Shown here piece after piece: positions 23,338 through 32,032 of a stretch of 40,125 nt of DNA. The DNA is from an uncultured Bacteroidales bacterium (GTDB lineage Bacteria; Bacteroidota; Bacteroidia; Bacteroidales; Bacteroidaceae), in NCBI GenBank assembly GCA_902801475.1, contig CADCIO010000030.1, forward strand, positions 1 to 40,125, in the 5' to 3' direction. The notes under the pieces are model-generated. The model was given only the letters and a program-made list of their open reading frames with translations. It was not told where the DNA came from and did no database searches. The stretch's first letter is position 1; each line of letters opens with the position of its first letter. Both the position numbers and the translations under genes were made by a program.

Positions 23338-24993
23338 TTATTTATCCTTCGTTTCTTCATTCAACCAATTCGTCAGATACTGCTGATAATAATCAATCAT
23401 CATCGGCTCTGCGACAAGTGTATCCGATGCGGAAGCCACCCTACGCGTCTTGGCCTCAGCAGGATCGGGGTCAGCAGTCAGATATTGATACACCGCCAGG
23501 ATATCGGATATCTCCACACCACTGTCCGATGCTATCAGCATCACTTCTTCCAGGCTGGTGCCATATTTTTCCAGCGTCTGGCTGATGCTGGAGAGCATAC
23601 CGAAGAAGTCAGTGCTACCTTCTTCACCTTCTCCGGAGAGTTTCTTTACCATGCCACGCACATCGTAGCCTTTCGACTCCAACAACTTGATGATGCCCAT
23701 CAGCGTGGCTGGTTCAATGAGATCAGCATAATGTGTGTTCAGTTCGCCGTCGTAGTAGAGAACGGGATACGCAGTCAGCGTGGCAGCCAAATGCAAGACG
23801 CAAACGATGCCGCCCACCAGCGTGTGCTTCTCCGAAGGAATGAGGAAGTTCGTTTGCAGACGCGTGCGCTCCGGCACGATGGACTTGGTGAAGCCGTCAC
23901 ACGTCTTTCCGTCATAGTCAAAATCATGCAGGAACTCTATGAACTTGCGACCCGAAGCCGTGGGAACCACTTTGTCGCGAGCAAGGTGCATCACATAGTA
24001 GTGGGCTGTGGAGTCAGGAATCCAGTCGTTCGCCAAGCTGTATTCTCTGATAGCGGCAATGATTTTCTTATACTCAGGCGATCTCTTCGACAGGAATTCA
24101 GGCCGCACAAAATCCGACACCTTCTTGCCCTTCGTCATATCCTGCAGCTCCGCCATAGAATATTTGCCACTGAGGAACCAATCCTCATAATGAGGGAACA
24201 ACTCCTCCGTGAACATCTGCTCATACGTGAAGCCGAGGTTGGCATTACGGTTCATCTGGTCGAGCATCATCGGCATGCAGGTCGGATCCCATGAGGCATC
24301 GTCCTTTCCCTCGATGTAAACTTCGTAAGCCGTTTCGAGATCGAAAGGCGCACAGCCCACAATGGTCTTGTCGAAACGGATTTCGTCCTTATACTTCATG
24401 TCGCGCACTCGCTGGGTGGCAATAGCATCATATCCACCTGCCGAGATGCCTGCATTGAAGAGGTACTTGCCCTGACTGATACCACGCTCGTCGAGCAGTT
24501 TGCGAGCCGCCAGCAGACAGTCGATGCTGGCCTGGCCATTCGTATCGCCGAAGCAATACACCTGCGGATGGTCTGCCGTCAGACCAAAGCCGAGGAAGTC
24601 GCTGCATACGACAATGTAGTTCGGCTTCAGCGGATTCGCCATCACGAAGTCGATGCCCACCGCGAAACCTCGCGTGGGAGCCTCGTAGGGCGCCAAGTTG
24701 GTGTAGTGGTTATAGATGAGCATGCCGTCGCAAGGCATGGCGCCGCTATAAACCTCGTCGGGGATGCACACATAGCCACTCAGCGTGACGGGATTCCCAT
24801 CCTTGTCCGATGACGGATAGGCGATGTCGATGCGATGCATCTTGCGGCTGTAAAGGTTCACACCCTGATAGCCGAAATGCCAGATGGTGTCCGTCTCATG
24901 AAACACCTGATAGCCGCTTGTCCCCTCCTGGGCACAAGCCATGGTCGCCAGTCCCACCAGCGCCCACAACAACAAAAAAATGGTTTTCTTCAT
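23338..24993 (-). CDS. Exported alpha/beta-hydrolase
   Basis: A 551-residue secreted hydrolase, first of a two-gene operon. I chose the ATG at 24993, which opens a proper signal peptide (MKKTIFLLLWALVGLATMACA); upstream sequence overlaps the promoter. The catalytic triad can be read: nucleophile in FNAGISAGGYDA (S184), acid in LARDKVVP (D340) and histidine in SEKHTLVGG (H390). The first half has IYNHYTNL and SDFLGFGLTADHPQVYC, typical of secreted lipase/peptidase-type alpha/beta-hydrolases. The C-terminal 150 residues, after the histidine, are helical and charged and are not a sorting tail that I recognise. Substrate is unknown; pairing with an EEP protein may point to lipid breakdown. Confidence 0.78.
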   Translation of the reverse strand: MKKTIFLLLWALVGLATMACAQEGTSGYQVFHETDTIWHFGYQGVNLYSRKMHRIDIAYPSSDKDGNPVTLSGYVCIPDEVYSGAMPCDGMLIYNHYTNLAPYEAPTRGFAVGIDFVMANPLKPNYIVVCSDFLGFGLTADHPQVYCFGDTNGQASIDCLLAARKLLDERGISQGKYLFNAGISAGGYDAIATQRVRDMKYKDEIRFDKTIVGCAPFDLETAYEVYIEGKDDASWDPTCMPMMLDQMNRNANLGFTYEQMFTEELFPHYEDWFLSGKYSMAELQDMTKGKKVSDFVRPEFLSKRSPEYKKIIAAIREYSLANDWIPDSTAHYYVMHLARDKVVPTASGRKFIEFLHDFDYDGKTCDGFTKSIVPERTRLQTNFLIPSEKHTLVGGIVCVLHLAATLTAYPVLYYDGELNTHYADLIEPATLMGIIKLLESKGYDVRGMVKKLSGEGEEGSTDFFGMLSSISQTLEKYGTSLEEVMLIASDSGVEISDILAVYQYLTADPDPAEAKTRRVASASDTLVAEPMMIDYYQQYLTNWLNEETKDK

Positions 24994-25029
24994 ATTGGAT
25001 AGAATGAGGTTATAAATACATATTGGCCA

Positions 25030-25037
25030 TAAAGGTA
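25030..25037 (-). promoter_or_regulatory. Probable -7 promoter box for the 24993 gene
   Basis: TACCTTTA differs from the consensus TAnnTTTG at the last base. A TTTG stands 22 bp upstream, as in the sister copy before thrA. The start codon is 36 bp downstream. Confidence 0.55.
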
Positions 25038-25064
25038 CAACATTTTCACGAAAACACCACAAAG

Positions 25065-25098
25065 AAAAGCCCTAAAGTCGTTCGACTCCAAGGCTTTT
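25065..25098 (-). terminator. Intrinsic terminator after the permease gene
   Basis: AAAAGCC (25065-25071) pairs with GGCTTTT (25092-25098), with an inner AGTC/GACT stem. It begins 10 bp after the permease stop codon. Confidence 0.75.
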
Positions 25099-25107
25099 CA
25101 GTTGTTT

Positions 25108-26415
25108 TCAGTCAACTTTGACCTTCTCCTTAGGCAATACCAGGTTGAGAATCACGGCTAGAAGGAACACCACAGCCACACAATTCTCGGCAAAAACAGT
25201 CTGCACAATCTGGGGGAAGATGGAGAACATGCCTGTCGCCTGTGTGAATCCAATGCCTACACTCAACGAAAGTGCCACGATAATCATGTTGCGATGTCCA
25301 AAGCCACAACGAGACAACATGCCAAAACCTGCCAGCATGATGGAACCAAACATCATGATGGAACATCCTCCCAACACAGCCTGCGGGATTGTGGCAAGCA
25401 AAGCTCCCACCACAGGGAACACACCTCCTGCTATCATGATGCATGCTCCCGTGGCGATGGCAAAACGGTTCACTACACCCGACATGGCTGCCAAACCCAC
25501 ATTCTGACTGAAAGAAGTGATGGGCGTACAACCAAAAAGGCCTGCGATGCAACTCACAAATCCATCACAACAGATACTATTACCCATTTCCACCTTATGC
25601 GGCTGACGATGCAACGCACTGGAACACAGAGCACTCGTGTCACCAATTGTCTCTGTGGCAGAAACGAAATAGATGGCAAGCACAGAGAGGATGGCACCTA
25701 AATTAAACTCAGGTTTAAAAGGCATGAACGTAGGTAAGGAGATGATGCCTGCATGGTGAAGACCTGAGAAATCAACCATGCCCATGCACACTGCCAAGAT
25801 ATATCCTGCAATCAAACCCATCAGCACCGAGAGGGAACGGAGGAAGCCCTTAGCAAAGACCTGAAAGCCTAAACACACCAACAAAGTGAACGTACCCACA
25901 ATCCAGTTGTTCAAAGAACCAAAATCTGCTGCACCCTGACCTCCTGCAAAGGAGTTGGCGCCAATGGGCAACAGCGAGAATCCAATGGCTGTCACCACCG
26001 TAGCAGCCACCACGTGCGGCACCAATTTAATCCAGTACTTGGCCAGAAGACCCATCACACCTTCCACGACACCTCCCACAATAACAGCACCCATTAGTGT
26101 GCCCATTCCGTAGGTGGTTCCGATAAAGATGGAAAGGGACAAGAAAGTGAAACTGATACCCATCACGATGGGAAGCCGAGAACCGATGCGCCAGATGGGA
26201 TAAAGCTGAATCAGCGTTCCAATGCCCGCTATCACCATACAGTTCTGGATAAGAACGCCACTAAGCGTAGCGTCAATGCCCACCACATTGGCAAGAATGA
26301 TGATTGGCGTGATGTTAGACACGAACATGGCGAGCACATGCTGCAAACCAAACGGAACTGCTTGTGCCAAAGGAATACGTCCATTCAATTCATAGAGACT
26401 ACCCTTGTTTTCCAT
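25108..26415 (-). CDS. Xanthine/uracil permease (NCS2 family)
   Basis: A 435-residue membrane transporter with about 14 hydrophobic segments that takes up a purine or pyrimidine base with a proton. NCS2 signatures are visible: the QHVLAMFVSNITPIIIL opening, YFVSATETIGDTSAL (the TE..GD motif of substrate binding), and GCTPITSFSQNVGLAAMSGV. It begins 21 bp after xpt stops, so transport and phosphoribosylation of xanthine are encoded together. This pairing favours xanthine over uracil as substrate. Confidence 0.9.
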   Translation of the reverse strand: MENKGSLYELNGRIPLAQAVPFGLQHVLAMFVSNITPIIILANVVGIDATLSGVLIQNCMVIAGIGTLIQLYPIWRIGSRLPIVMGISFTFLSLSIFIGTTYGMGTLMGAVIVGGVVEGVMGLLAKYWIKLVPHVVAATVVTAIGFSLLPIGANSFAGGQGAADFGSLNNWIVGTFTLLVCLGFQVFAKGFLRSLSVLMGLIAGYILAVCMGMVDFSGLHHAGIISLPTFMPFKPEFNLGAILSVLAIYFVSATETIGDTSALCSSALHRQPHKVEMGNSICCDGFVSCIAGLFGCTPITSFSQNVGLAAMSGVVNRFAIATGACIMIAGGVFPVVGALLATIPQAVLGGCSIMMFGSIMLAGFGMLSRCGFGHRNMIIVALSLSVGIGFTQATGMFSIFPQIVQTVFAENCVAVVFLLAVILNLVLPKEKVKVD

Positions 26416-26436
26416 TGCAATCAGTTATTGACGAGG

Positions 26437-27057
26437 TTATTTCTTCTTCAGATTTGTCTTCCCAAGTTTTCTTTTGGGTTGCTCACGGAACTGGATGGTC
26501 TGCTTTTCCCAATCCATCTCCTCAACAATGGCGATAGACTCCAGCTTGCAACCCATCTCACGTAGCATCTTTCCGCCCTTTTGCTGTCCCTTCTCCACAG
26601 CGATGCCAACGCCAGACACCTTACCACCAGCCTGATGCACCAAGTCCATCAGGGCCAAAGCAGCCTGTCCGTCAGCCAGGAAATCATCCACAATCAGCAC
26701 TCTGTCAGAAGCTTGCAGATAGGGACGAGAAACAAACACGCTGTTCATCTTCTTGTGCGTGAAGGAATAAGCCTGCGACACATACTTGTCATCCGTACTA
26801 TTCGCCGTCTCACTCTTCTTGGCAAAAACCACAGGAACATCATAAAGATTACCCAACATCGTGGCAATAGCAATGCCACTAGCTTCGATGGTAAGGACTT
26901 TGGTCACTTCCACACCTTTGAATCGACGTTTCAACTCATATGCTATTTGGCGTATGATGTCAATATCAATCTGATGGTTTAGGAAACTATCTATTTTCAG
27001 GATGTTTCCCTGCTTGATAGTACCATCCAGCAAAATTTTTTCTTCCAAGAAGTTCAT
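26437..27057 (-). CDS. xpt: Xanthine phosphoribosyltransferase
   Basis: Salvages xanthine to XMP using PRPP. The family opening LEEKILLDGTIKQGNILKI and the VDSFLNHQID-like IDSFLNHQIDIDI match Xpt. TIEASGIAIATMLG and the PRPP loop RVLIVDDFLADGQAALAL are complete. I chose the ATG at 27057; another lies two codons upstream at 27063. It is followed by a nucleobase permease in the same operon. I see no guanine or xanthine riboswitch in the leader of about 50 nt; the promoter box is at 27117. Confidence 0.93.
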   Translation of the reverse strand: MNFLEEKILLDGTIKQGNILKIDSFLNHQIDIDIIRQIAYELKRRFKGVEVTKVLTIEASGIAIATMLGNLYDVPVVFAKKSETANSTDDKYVSQAYSFTHKKMNSVFVSRPYLQASDRVLIVDDFLADGQAALALMDLVHQAGGKVSGVGIAVEKGQQKGGKMLREMGCKLESIAIVEEMDWEKQTIQFREQPKRKLGKTNLKKK

Positions 27058-27116
27058 AAGCATTAGTATTACTGATTTTTCTTCATAGGTTGAGTTGGTA
27101 AATTTGATTTAGTTCG

Positions 27117-27124
27117 CAAAGATA
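27117..27124 (-). promoter_or_regulatory. Bacteroidota -7 promoter box for xpt
   Basis: TATCTTTG on the minus strand matches TAnnTTTG, with TTTG 20 bp upstream. The -33 region therefore lies within the end of the GH115 gene. Confidence 0.7.
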
Positions 27125-27131
27125 CAACTTT

Positions 27132-29641
27132 TTATTGAAAAGACCAAAAATCTTTGCCAAAGTAACTGTAATGATGATTGTCGGGGTTGACAACCAGCTG
27201 CTCTACCACGATTTCGGGGTCAATCATGACGAGTTTGAGGCTGTGCTTGCCTGGAGTGGCATTGAGGGGCACTTCGAGCCAACGGATGTTGTCGAACACT
27301 TCGTCACGACGGGGTAATGGACGTCCGTTCATCCATCCGCTCAGGGCGAGATGATTGCGAGAGGGCAGAGGTTTCAATACTTTCGATACGGCAAGGTTCT
27401 GTTTGGTGTACTCACCAAAGGTGTCAACTATTCCTTGACGGGCATCTATCACCTGCATGGGGTAGTCGTCGAGCTGTACTCCCAATCGCAATCCGCGTGC
27501 AGGCAGGATGTCTTGGGTGGGAAGGATGCCTATAGCGATTGAGGGCTGAGGGGTGGCTAGTTCCACTTCGTATTCGAGGGCAGGCCCTCCTTGTGGATAT
27601 TCCTTCATTACGTCCTTGGCGCCCATGCATCCTTTACCCCTGCCGAGATCGGGGAGGAAGATCCAACCTTCATCTTTGCGAACATAGCGGTAGGCGGGGA
27701 TTGTGTATTCTTTCGAGTCGGCGGAGGGAGTCAGGTTGTGCGTGACCCTGAATCCTAAGGTCATGGGGTGACGGTTGCTGTTGGGGATGGACCACTGGGT
27801 GTAACCAATGTGGTTGTCGAGCATCATGCCGTCCCATTTGCCGCCTGCGAGGTGTTTGTTGTAGTGGTCGGTGAGGCGCTGGTCTTTCTTCATGAGTTCG
27901 TTGATGGTGAGGCTGTCGCCCATCGTGGCACAGTTGTAGATTTGTGCCACTCCGGCACTGGCTACAACGGGATAATAAACCAACTGGTAGAAGGCGTCCT
28001 GTGCCTCTGAAGGGAGCTGTTCCTTCAGTGCCTCACAACGCAGGACGAGGGCTTGCCAGAGGTTGTTGACCTTCAGCATCTCTTCCTGATTGTATATGCC
28101 AGGCACCTGCACTTCGGCTTTGCGCCACAAATTGTATTTCGAGTATTTGGCGATAATGTCGGCGGTTTCTTGGGCATAGGATTCTCCAAAGATGCTGCGG
28201 GTGAAGCTTTCGAGCCATGCCTGTTCGTCGCCTGGTTGGATGGCATCGGGGTTCCATGCATAGTGCATGATGAAGTCTATCGGCATCTCCTTGGGTTTCA
28301 GGTCGCCGACGTTGATGATCCAGATGCGGTCGATGCCGGACTGGTAGGCGAGGTTGAGCTGTTCGCGGAGTTTGGGTACGGTGGTGGTGTTGACCCATCG
28401 GTCGTTCCAGGGACCGCCGTTCATGTCGATGTGGTAATAGAGGCCAAGTCCGCCCTTGCGCTTACGCTCGAAGTCACGTCCTTTGCGACGGATGTAGCCC
28501 CAATTGTTGTCGCAGAGGAGCAGGGTCACATCATCAGGTACAGTGAAACCTGCGTCGTAATAACGTTGAACCTCTGTGAAGATAGCCCACAACTGTGGCA
28601 CGGCATCGGGCTTGCCATAGATGTCCTTGATGATTTTGCGCTGACCTTCTATCACCTTGGCTAATGTCTTCATGTTTTCGGTATCGTCGCCAGAACCCAT
28701 AGCTACGTCGCCGTCGCCTCGCATGCCGATGGTGACAAGGTTGTCGTACGACTTGTTGCGCTCCATGCCTTCACGGAAGAACTTGTCCACGCGTTCCTTG
28801 TTAGTGGCGTAGTCCCAGGGACCCACTTCCTCACGACGGGAGGTGTATTCCTTGTGGGCTCGCATCATGGGTTCGTGGTGGGAGGTGCCCATGACGATGC
28901 CCATCTCGTCGGCGAGTCGCGGGCTCTCGGGGTCGTCTTCGTTGAAGGCAGTTGCCCACATGGCTGGCCAGAAGTAGTTGGCTTTCAGTCGCAGGAGGAG
29001 TTCGAAGATGTGGGCGTAGGCTTTGGCATTCACGCCGCCGAAGTGGTTGTTGCACCAGGTGCCGAAGGATGGCCATTCATCGTTGATGAAGATGCCACGA
29101 TATTTGACCTTTGGAGAGGGTTGCACGATGCGGCCTGCGTCGTAATAGACTTCGTCGTGATGGACTACGGGGGCGTCGGCCATCCAATACCAAGGTGAGA
29201 CGCCGATGCGTTGGGAGATCTCGTAGATGCCGTAGATGGTGCCACGTTTGTCACTGCCTGCAATGACCAGATGACCGTCGACCACATCAATGAGGTAGGA
29301 TTCCCATTGACCTCGCACCTGCTTCACGTCTATCTTCTTCTGCTTGATGAGCTGGTCGATGAGTTTGCTTTTGCCGATGGTGCCGACGAGGATTGAGTTG
29401 ACAGTTGAGAGTTGAGAGTTAACAGTTGGGAGGTCTCAACGACTTCGGAGGGGGTTCCTGTGACTTTGCGGACATCGTCACCGAGGTCTTGGGCTGCCCT
29501 GATGACACCTTTCCAATCGTTGGTGTCCACGAGGATGGGGGCGGTTTTGCCATCTTGGGCAATACAGAATCTGGTTTGTTGTGCTGTGGCCGTCAGCATC
29601 GCCAATGCCGCCACGGCCATCATGAGTAGTCTTTTCATCAT
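27132..29641 (-). pseudogene. GH115 alpha-glucuronidase, frame broken by a heptamer array
   Basis: Glycoside hydrolase family 115 removes (4-O-methyl-)glucuronic acid from xylan. The frame from 29641 encodes a signal peptide (MKRLLMMAVAALAMLTATA) and the family N-terminus (TAPILVDTNDWKGVIRAAQDLGDDVRKVTG). It then enters a repeat array and stops at 29330. The other frame carries the rest: ILVGTIGKSKLIDQLI, HLVIAGSDKRGTIYGIYEIS, GVSPWYWMADAPV, RGIFINDEWPSFGTW, GTSHHEPMMRAHKEY and LLLCDNNWGYIR, up to the stop at 27132. Deleting exactly the 35 bp 29394-29428 fuses ETS directly to ILVGT in frame, giving a full-length protein of about 825 residues. No other defect is visible, so the gene may be recently broken or switchable. 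It has its own promoter at 29675. Confidence 0.85.
29394..29428 (-). repeat. Heptamer array AACTCTC, 5 units, interrupting the GH115 gene
   Basis: On the minus strand the units are AACTGTT, AACTCTC, AACTCTC, AACTGTC and AACTCAA, in a phase shifted by one base from the 35-bp block that disrupts the frame. It belongs to the same unit family as 737-771. Thirty-five bases shift the frame by two, whereas three or six units would keep it. Confidence 0.9.
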
Positions 29642-29674
29642 GAATGGGTTTTGGAGTAATTGATAAATCGACTA

Positions 29675-29682
29675 CAAAGGTA
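29675..29682 (-). promoter_or_regulatory. Bacteroidota -7 promoter box for the GH115 gene
   Basis: TACCTTTG on the minus strand, 34 bp upstream of the ATG at 29641. No clear TTTG is visible at -33. Confidence 0.6.
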
Positions 29683-29740
29683 CGGCTCTTTCGATTGCCA
29701 TACTTACGCTGGCGTTGCAAAAATTTGTCGGGAGGTTACC

Positions 29741-30751
29741 TCAGCCTCTCATCTTCCTGTCGAAGATGGTTTTGATGAGGTGGGGGTGATGGCACATCCA
29801 TCGGAGAATGGTGAAGCTGAAGGGACTGTAGAAGAGTTTGCAGAGGGTCTCTTCGCGACGGATGCGGCGGAAGACGGGGGCATTGGTGTCACAGAAGGGA
29901 CGGTGGGTGATGATGGCGGTTGCGGCATGCTGGGCGGTGCAGAAAGCGTTGTAGATGCCTTCGTAGGTGATGCGGTTGGCAAAGCCGCCGGCGTCGCCGA
30001 TGAGAAGGATGTGGGGATGGAGGGGATAGTCGAGGGATGAGTAGATGTAGGCGCCGCGTGCTTTACCTTCGGGGATGTTGTTCTCCTGCATGATGCGACG
30101 GAATTTCTCGGGGGTGGTGGTGTAGTCGCCAAAACCGACCACATCGAAGGATTGGTTAGGGAAACGGTAGAAGTAGCCACCAGCGTCGTAGGATTGGGAG
30201 AGGAGGACTTCGATGCAGTCGTCCTGTTTCTCCATGTATTGTTCCATAGCGAGGATGCCCCGGTCGGTGTCGGGCTTGAGGTATCGGCGCACCTGACTGT
30301 TGCTGCCGTCGGCTCCGACGATATACTGACAGGTGATGCGCTGGCCTGATTTCAGGGTGACGGCGATGCTGCCGTCGGGTTGTTCCTCTATCTGCCCCAG
30401 GGCACCCTGCTGAAAGGTACCTCCGAGGGCGAGGTATTGCTGGAGGAGGGCATGGTCGAACAGCTTACGCTGGACGATGCGGATGGGGTGCTCGATGTCG
30501 AAGGTGCATTGTGCCTTGCCATCGACGGAGAGACGGATGCGGGTGACGGGGTTGTAGTCATAACGAAAACCTGGCATGAGCTGGTCGAGCAAATGCCAAG
30601 TCTTATAAGTCAATCCGCCTCCGCAGATCTTGTCACGGGGAAAGGTGGCATGGTCGATCAGCAGACAATCCACTCCTGCTTTCTTGAGCAGGTAGGCGCA
30701 CATCGATCCAGCAGGACCAGCACCCACAATCAACACGTCAGTCCGAACCAT
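29741..30751 (-). CDS. FAD-dependent reductase, geranylgeranyl-reductase family
   Basis: A 336-residue flavoprotein of the geranylgeranyl reductase / digeranylgeranylglycerophospholipid reductase group. FAD-binding motifs are DVLIVGAGPAGSMCAYLL at the N-terminus, YIVGADGSNSQVRRYL in the middle, and LLIGDAGGFANRITYEGIYNAF towards the end. The PRDKICGGGL region (about 40-49) is the family hallmark. Members reduce isoprenoid double bonds or act in quinone metabolism; the substrate here is unknown. The ATG at 30751 follows a heptamer array that ends in AGAGGTG directly before the start. It is the last gene of the T9SS operon by position, and may be co-transcribed without sharing function. Confidence 0.82.
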   Translation of the reverse strand: MVRTDVLIVGAGPAGSMCAYLLKKAGVDCLLIDHATFPRDKICGGGLTYKTWHLLDQLMPGFRYDYNPVTRIRLSVDGKAQCTFDIEHPIRIVQRKLFDHALLQQYLALGGTFQQGALGQIEEQPDGSIAVTLKSGQRITCQYIVGADGSNSQVRRYLKPDTDRGILAMEQYMEKQDDCIEVLLSQSYDAGGYFYRFPNQSFDVVGFGDYTTTPEKFRRIMQENNIPEGKARGAYIYSSLDYPLHPHILLIGDAGGFANRITYEGIYNAFCTAQHAATAIITHRPFCDTNAPVFRRIRREETLCKLFYSPFSFTILRWMCHHPHLIKTIFDRKMRG

Positions 30752-30752
30752 C

Positions 30753-30794
30753 ACCTCTAACCTCTTACCTCTAACTTCTTACCTCTAACCTCCT
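30753..30794 (-). repeat. Heptamer array between gldN stop and the reductase start
   Basis: Six 7-bp units; on the plus strand they read ACCTCTA, ACCTCTT, ACCTCTA, ACTTCTT, ACCTCTA and ACCTCCT. On the minus strand the array begins inside the gldN stop codon and ends one base before the reductase ATG, so it fills the whole gap. The last unit gives GAGGTGATG, a good match to the complement of the 16S rRNA 3' end. Confidence 0.85.
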
Positions 30795-31923
30795 AATGCC
30801 TTTGTCTTCTGACAGACACACGTGGGGCACCGCTATTGCCACCACCTGATGAACCGCCTGATTTCTCCTTGCCAGAGGAGGCAGAAGCACGGCGGCTGCT
30901 GCGGGCTGCGGATGAGGAGGCTTTGTCGGTGGCTGCCTTGGCCTTCTTGCCCTTGACGGAAGCGGCGGCGATGGAGTCACGGCGTGCCTGTTCGACAGAG
31001 TCGATGGGGGTCGTCCAGATGTGCTCCTCGAAATCGGAGATCTGCTTCTCGATGCGGGTCTGCTCCTTCTTCAGGAGGGAGTCGGTGGCACAGTATTGCT
31101 GCAGGGACTTGTTCTGCATGTTGGTGGTCATGTAGATGTCACCCTTGTAGTGGTTGGTGGAGAAGAAGTCGTCAATGGACATCTTGGCAGCGTTGTTGAG
31201 GTTACTGGTCATCACATCCTGTCCACTAAGGTAGGTCTTGACATCATCGTACTTCACCCAAAAGAGGGGGAACTTCTGCACGTTCTGGTTCTGCACAGAC
31301 TCTTCTTCTTCGTCTTCACCCACGTAACTTCTGATGGCGAACTCATCGGCTGCACGGTGCATCACAGGACAGAGTGCCACGATGCGGCTATGATAAGTGG
31401 CGGTGTTCTGGTCGTAGTAGGAACTCTCCTTCACAAAGTAGCTGAGCACGTCGGCAGAAGGGACGTCGGCCTGATCCACCTTGATGCTGTTGCCATCCAC
31501 CAGGTAGGCGATTTCCTGACGGTCGAGCATGTCCTTGAAGTGGAGGCGGTTGCTCTGGTCGAAATGCTCCAAACCATCCAACTGATACTCGTAGGCGGGA
31601 ATCTTACCAGCATTGAGCAACTTGAAGAGGAGGGTAAAGAGGTTCATGCTGTTGCCTTGTGGCTCCACGGGATAGTAGAGGGCAGCGTTCTCGTCCTTGG
31701 TCAAGTCGATGGAACGGTAGATGTCGCGTCGCCAAGTGGGGTCTTCGGGCACATCCACAGCGGTGGGGAACATCAGGCTTGCGCGGCTGGTTCCTGTGGC
31801 TGCCGTGTTGGTGTTTTTGGCGGCAGTGGTGGTTCTGGCATTCTGCACACGACTTTTCTGTGGCTGGGCAACCATCGTGCCCGCCATACTAATTGCCACT
31901 AATATGAATATGATTCGTTTCAT
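30793..31923 (-). CDS. gldN: T9SS protein GldN/PorN
   Basis: Periplasmic component that forms a ring with the lipoprotein GldK beneath the outer membrane in the type IX secretion system. Signal peptide: KRIIFILVAISMAGTMVA. The conserved core (DPTWRRDIYRSIDLTKDENAALYYPVEP; FTLLFKLLNAGKIPAYEYQLDG; VKYDDVKTYLSGQDVMTSNLNNAAKMSIDDFF) matches the family. After about residue 305 the protein runs into a long basic Ser/Lys/Gly-rich tail ending PRVSVRRQRH. Such a tail is common in related species, and its role is unknown. Gene order porP-K-L-M-N supports the assignment. Confidence 0.9.
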   Translation of the reverse strand: MKRIIFILVAISMAGTMVAQPQKSRVQNARTTTAAKNTNTAATGTSRASLMFPTAVDVPEDPTWRRDIYRSIDLTKDENAALYYPVEPQGNSMNLFTLLFKLLNAGKIPAYEYQLDGLEHFDQSNRLHFKDMLDRQEIAYLVDGNSIKVDQADVPSADVLSYFVKESSYYDQNTATYHSRIVALCPVMHRAADEFAIRSYVGEDEEEESVQNQNVQKFPLFWVKYDDVKTYLSGQDVMTSNLNNAAKMSIDDFFSTNHYKGDIYMTTNMQNKSLQQYCATDSLLKKEQTRIEKQISDFEEHIWTTPIDSVEQARRDSIAAASVKGKKAKAATDKASSSAARSSRRASASSGKEKSGGSSGGGNSGAPRVSVRRQRH

Positions 31924-31929
31924 ATTGAA

Positions 31930-32032
31930 AGTTAAAAGTTAAAAACTAAAAGTTAAAAGTTTAAGTTACTCGCTATCCGGATGGTGGATACTTTCACTTT
32001 TTAGTTTTTAGTTGTTAGTTTTTAGTTTATAA
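31930..32032 (-). repeat. Bipartite heptamer element between gldM and gldN
   Basis: On the plus strand the left array (31930-31964) has units 1, 2 and 4 AGTTAAA, unit 3 AACTAAA and unit 5 AGTTTAA. The core contains GCTATCCGGATGG. The right array (31998-32032) has units 1, 2 and 4 TTTTTAG, unit 3 TTGTTAG and unit 5 TTTATAA. TAAAAACTAAAA in the left array (31940-31951) is an exact inverted match to 31999-32010. The gldM stop codon lies inside the right array. A near-identical element occurs at 34435-34536. Confidence 0.9.

Larger units (their letters stand above)
25028..25107 (-). repeat. Repeated terminator-promoter module (copy 2)
   Basis: Closely matches 22080-22160. It again joins the terminator of the preceding minus-strand gene (the permease) to the -7 region of the following one. 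The box is TACCTTTA here rather than TACCTTTG. Confidence 0.65.

Noticed and set aside
27058..27116. Purine riboswitch upstream of xpt
   Set aside because: The leader is only about 50 nt and I see no purine aptamer core or matching stems.
30752..30754. GTG as start codon of the FAD-dependent reductase
   Set aside because: The GTG directly before ATG belongs to the heptamer array; ATG at 30751 gives the normal N-terminus.
31930..32032. CRISPR array or CRISPR-like repeat
   Set aside because: Units are 7 bp with no spacers and no cas gene is in the window.
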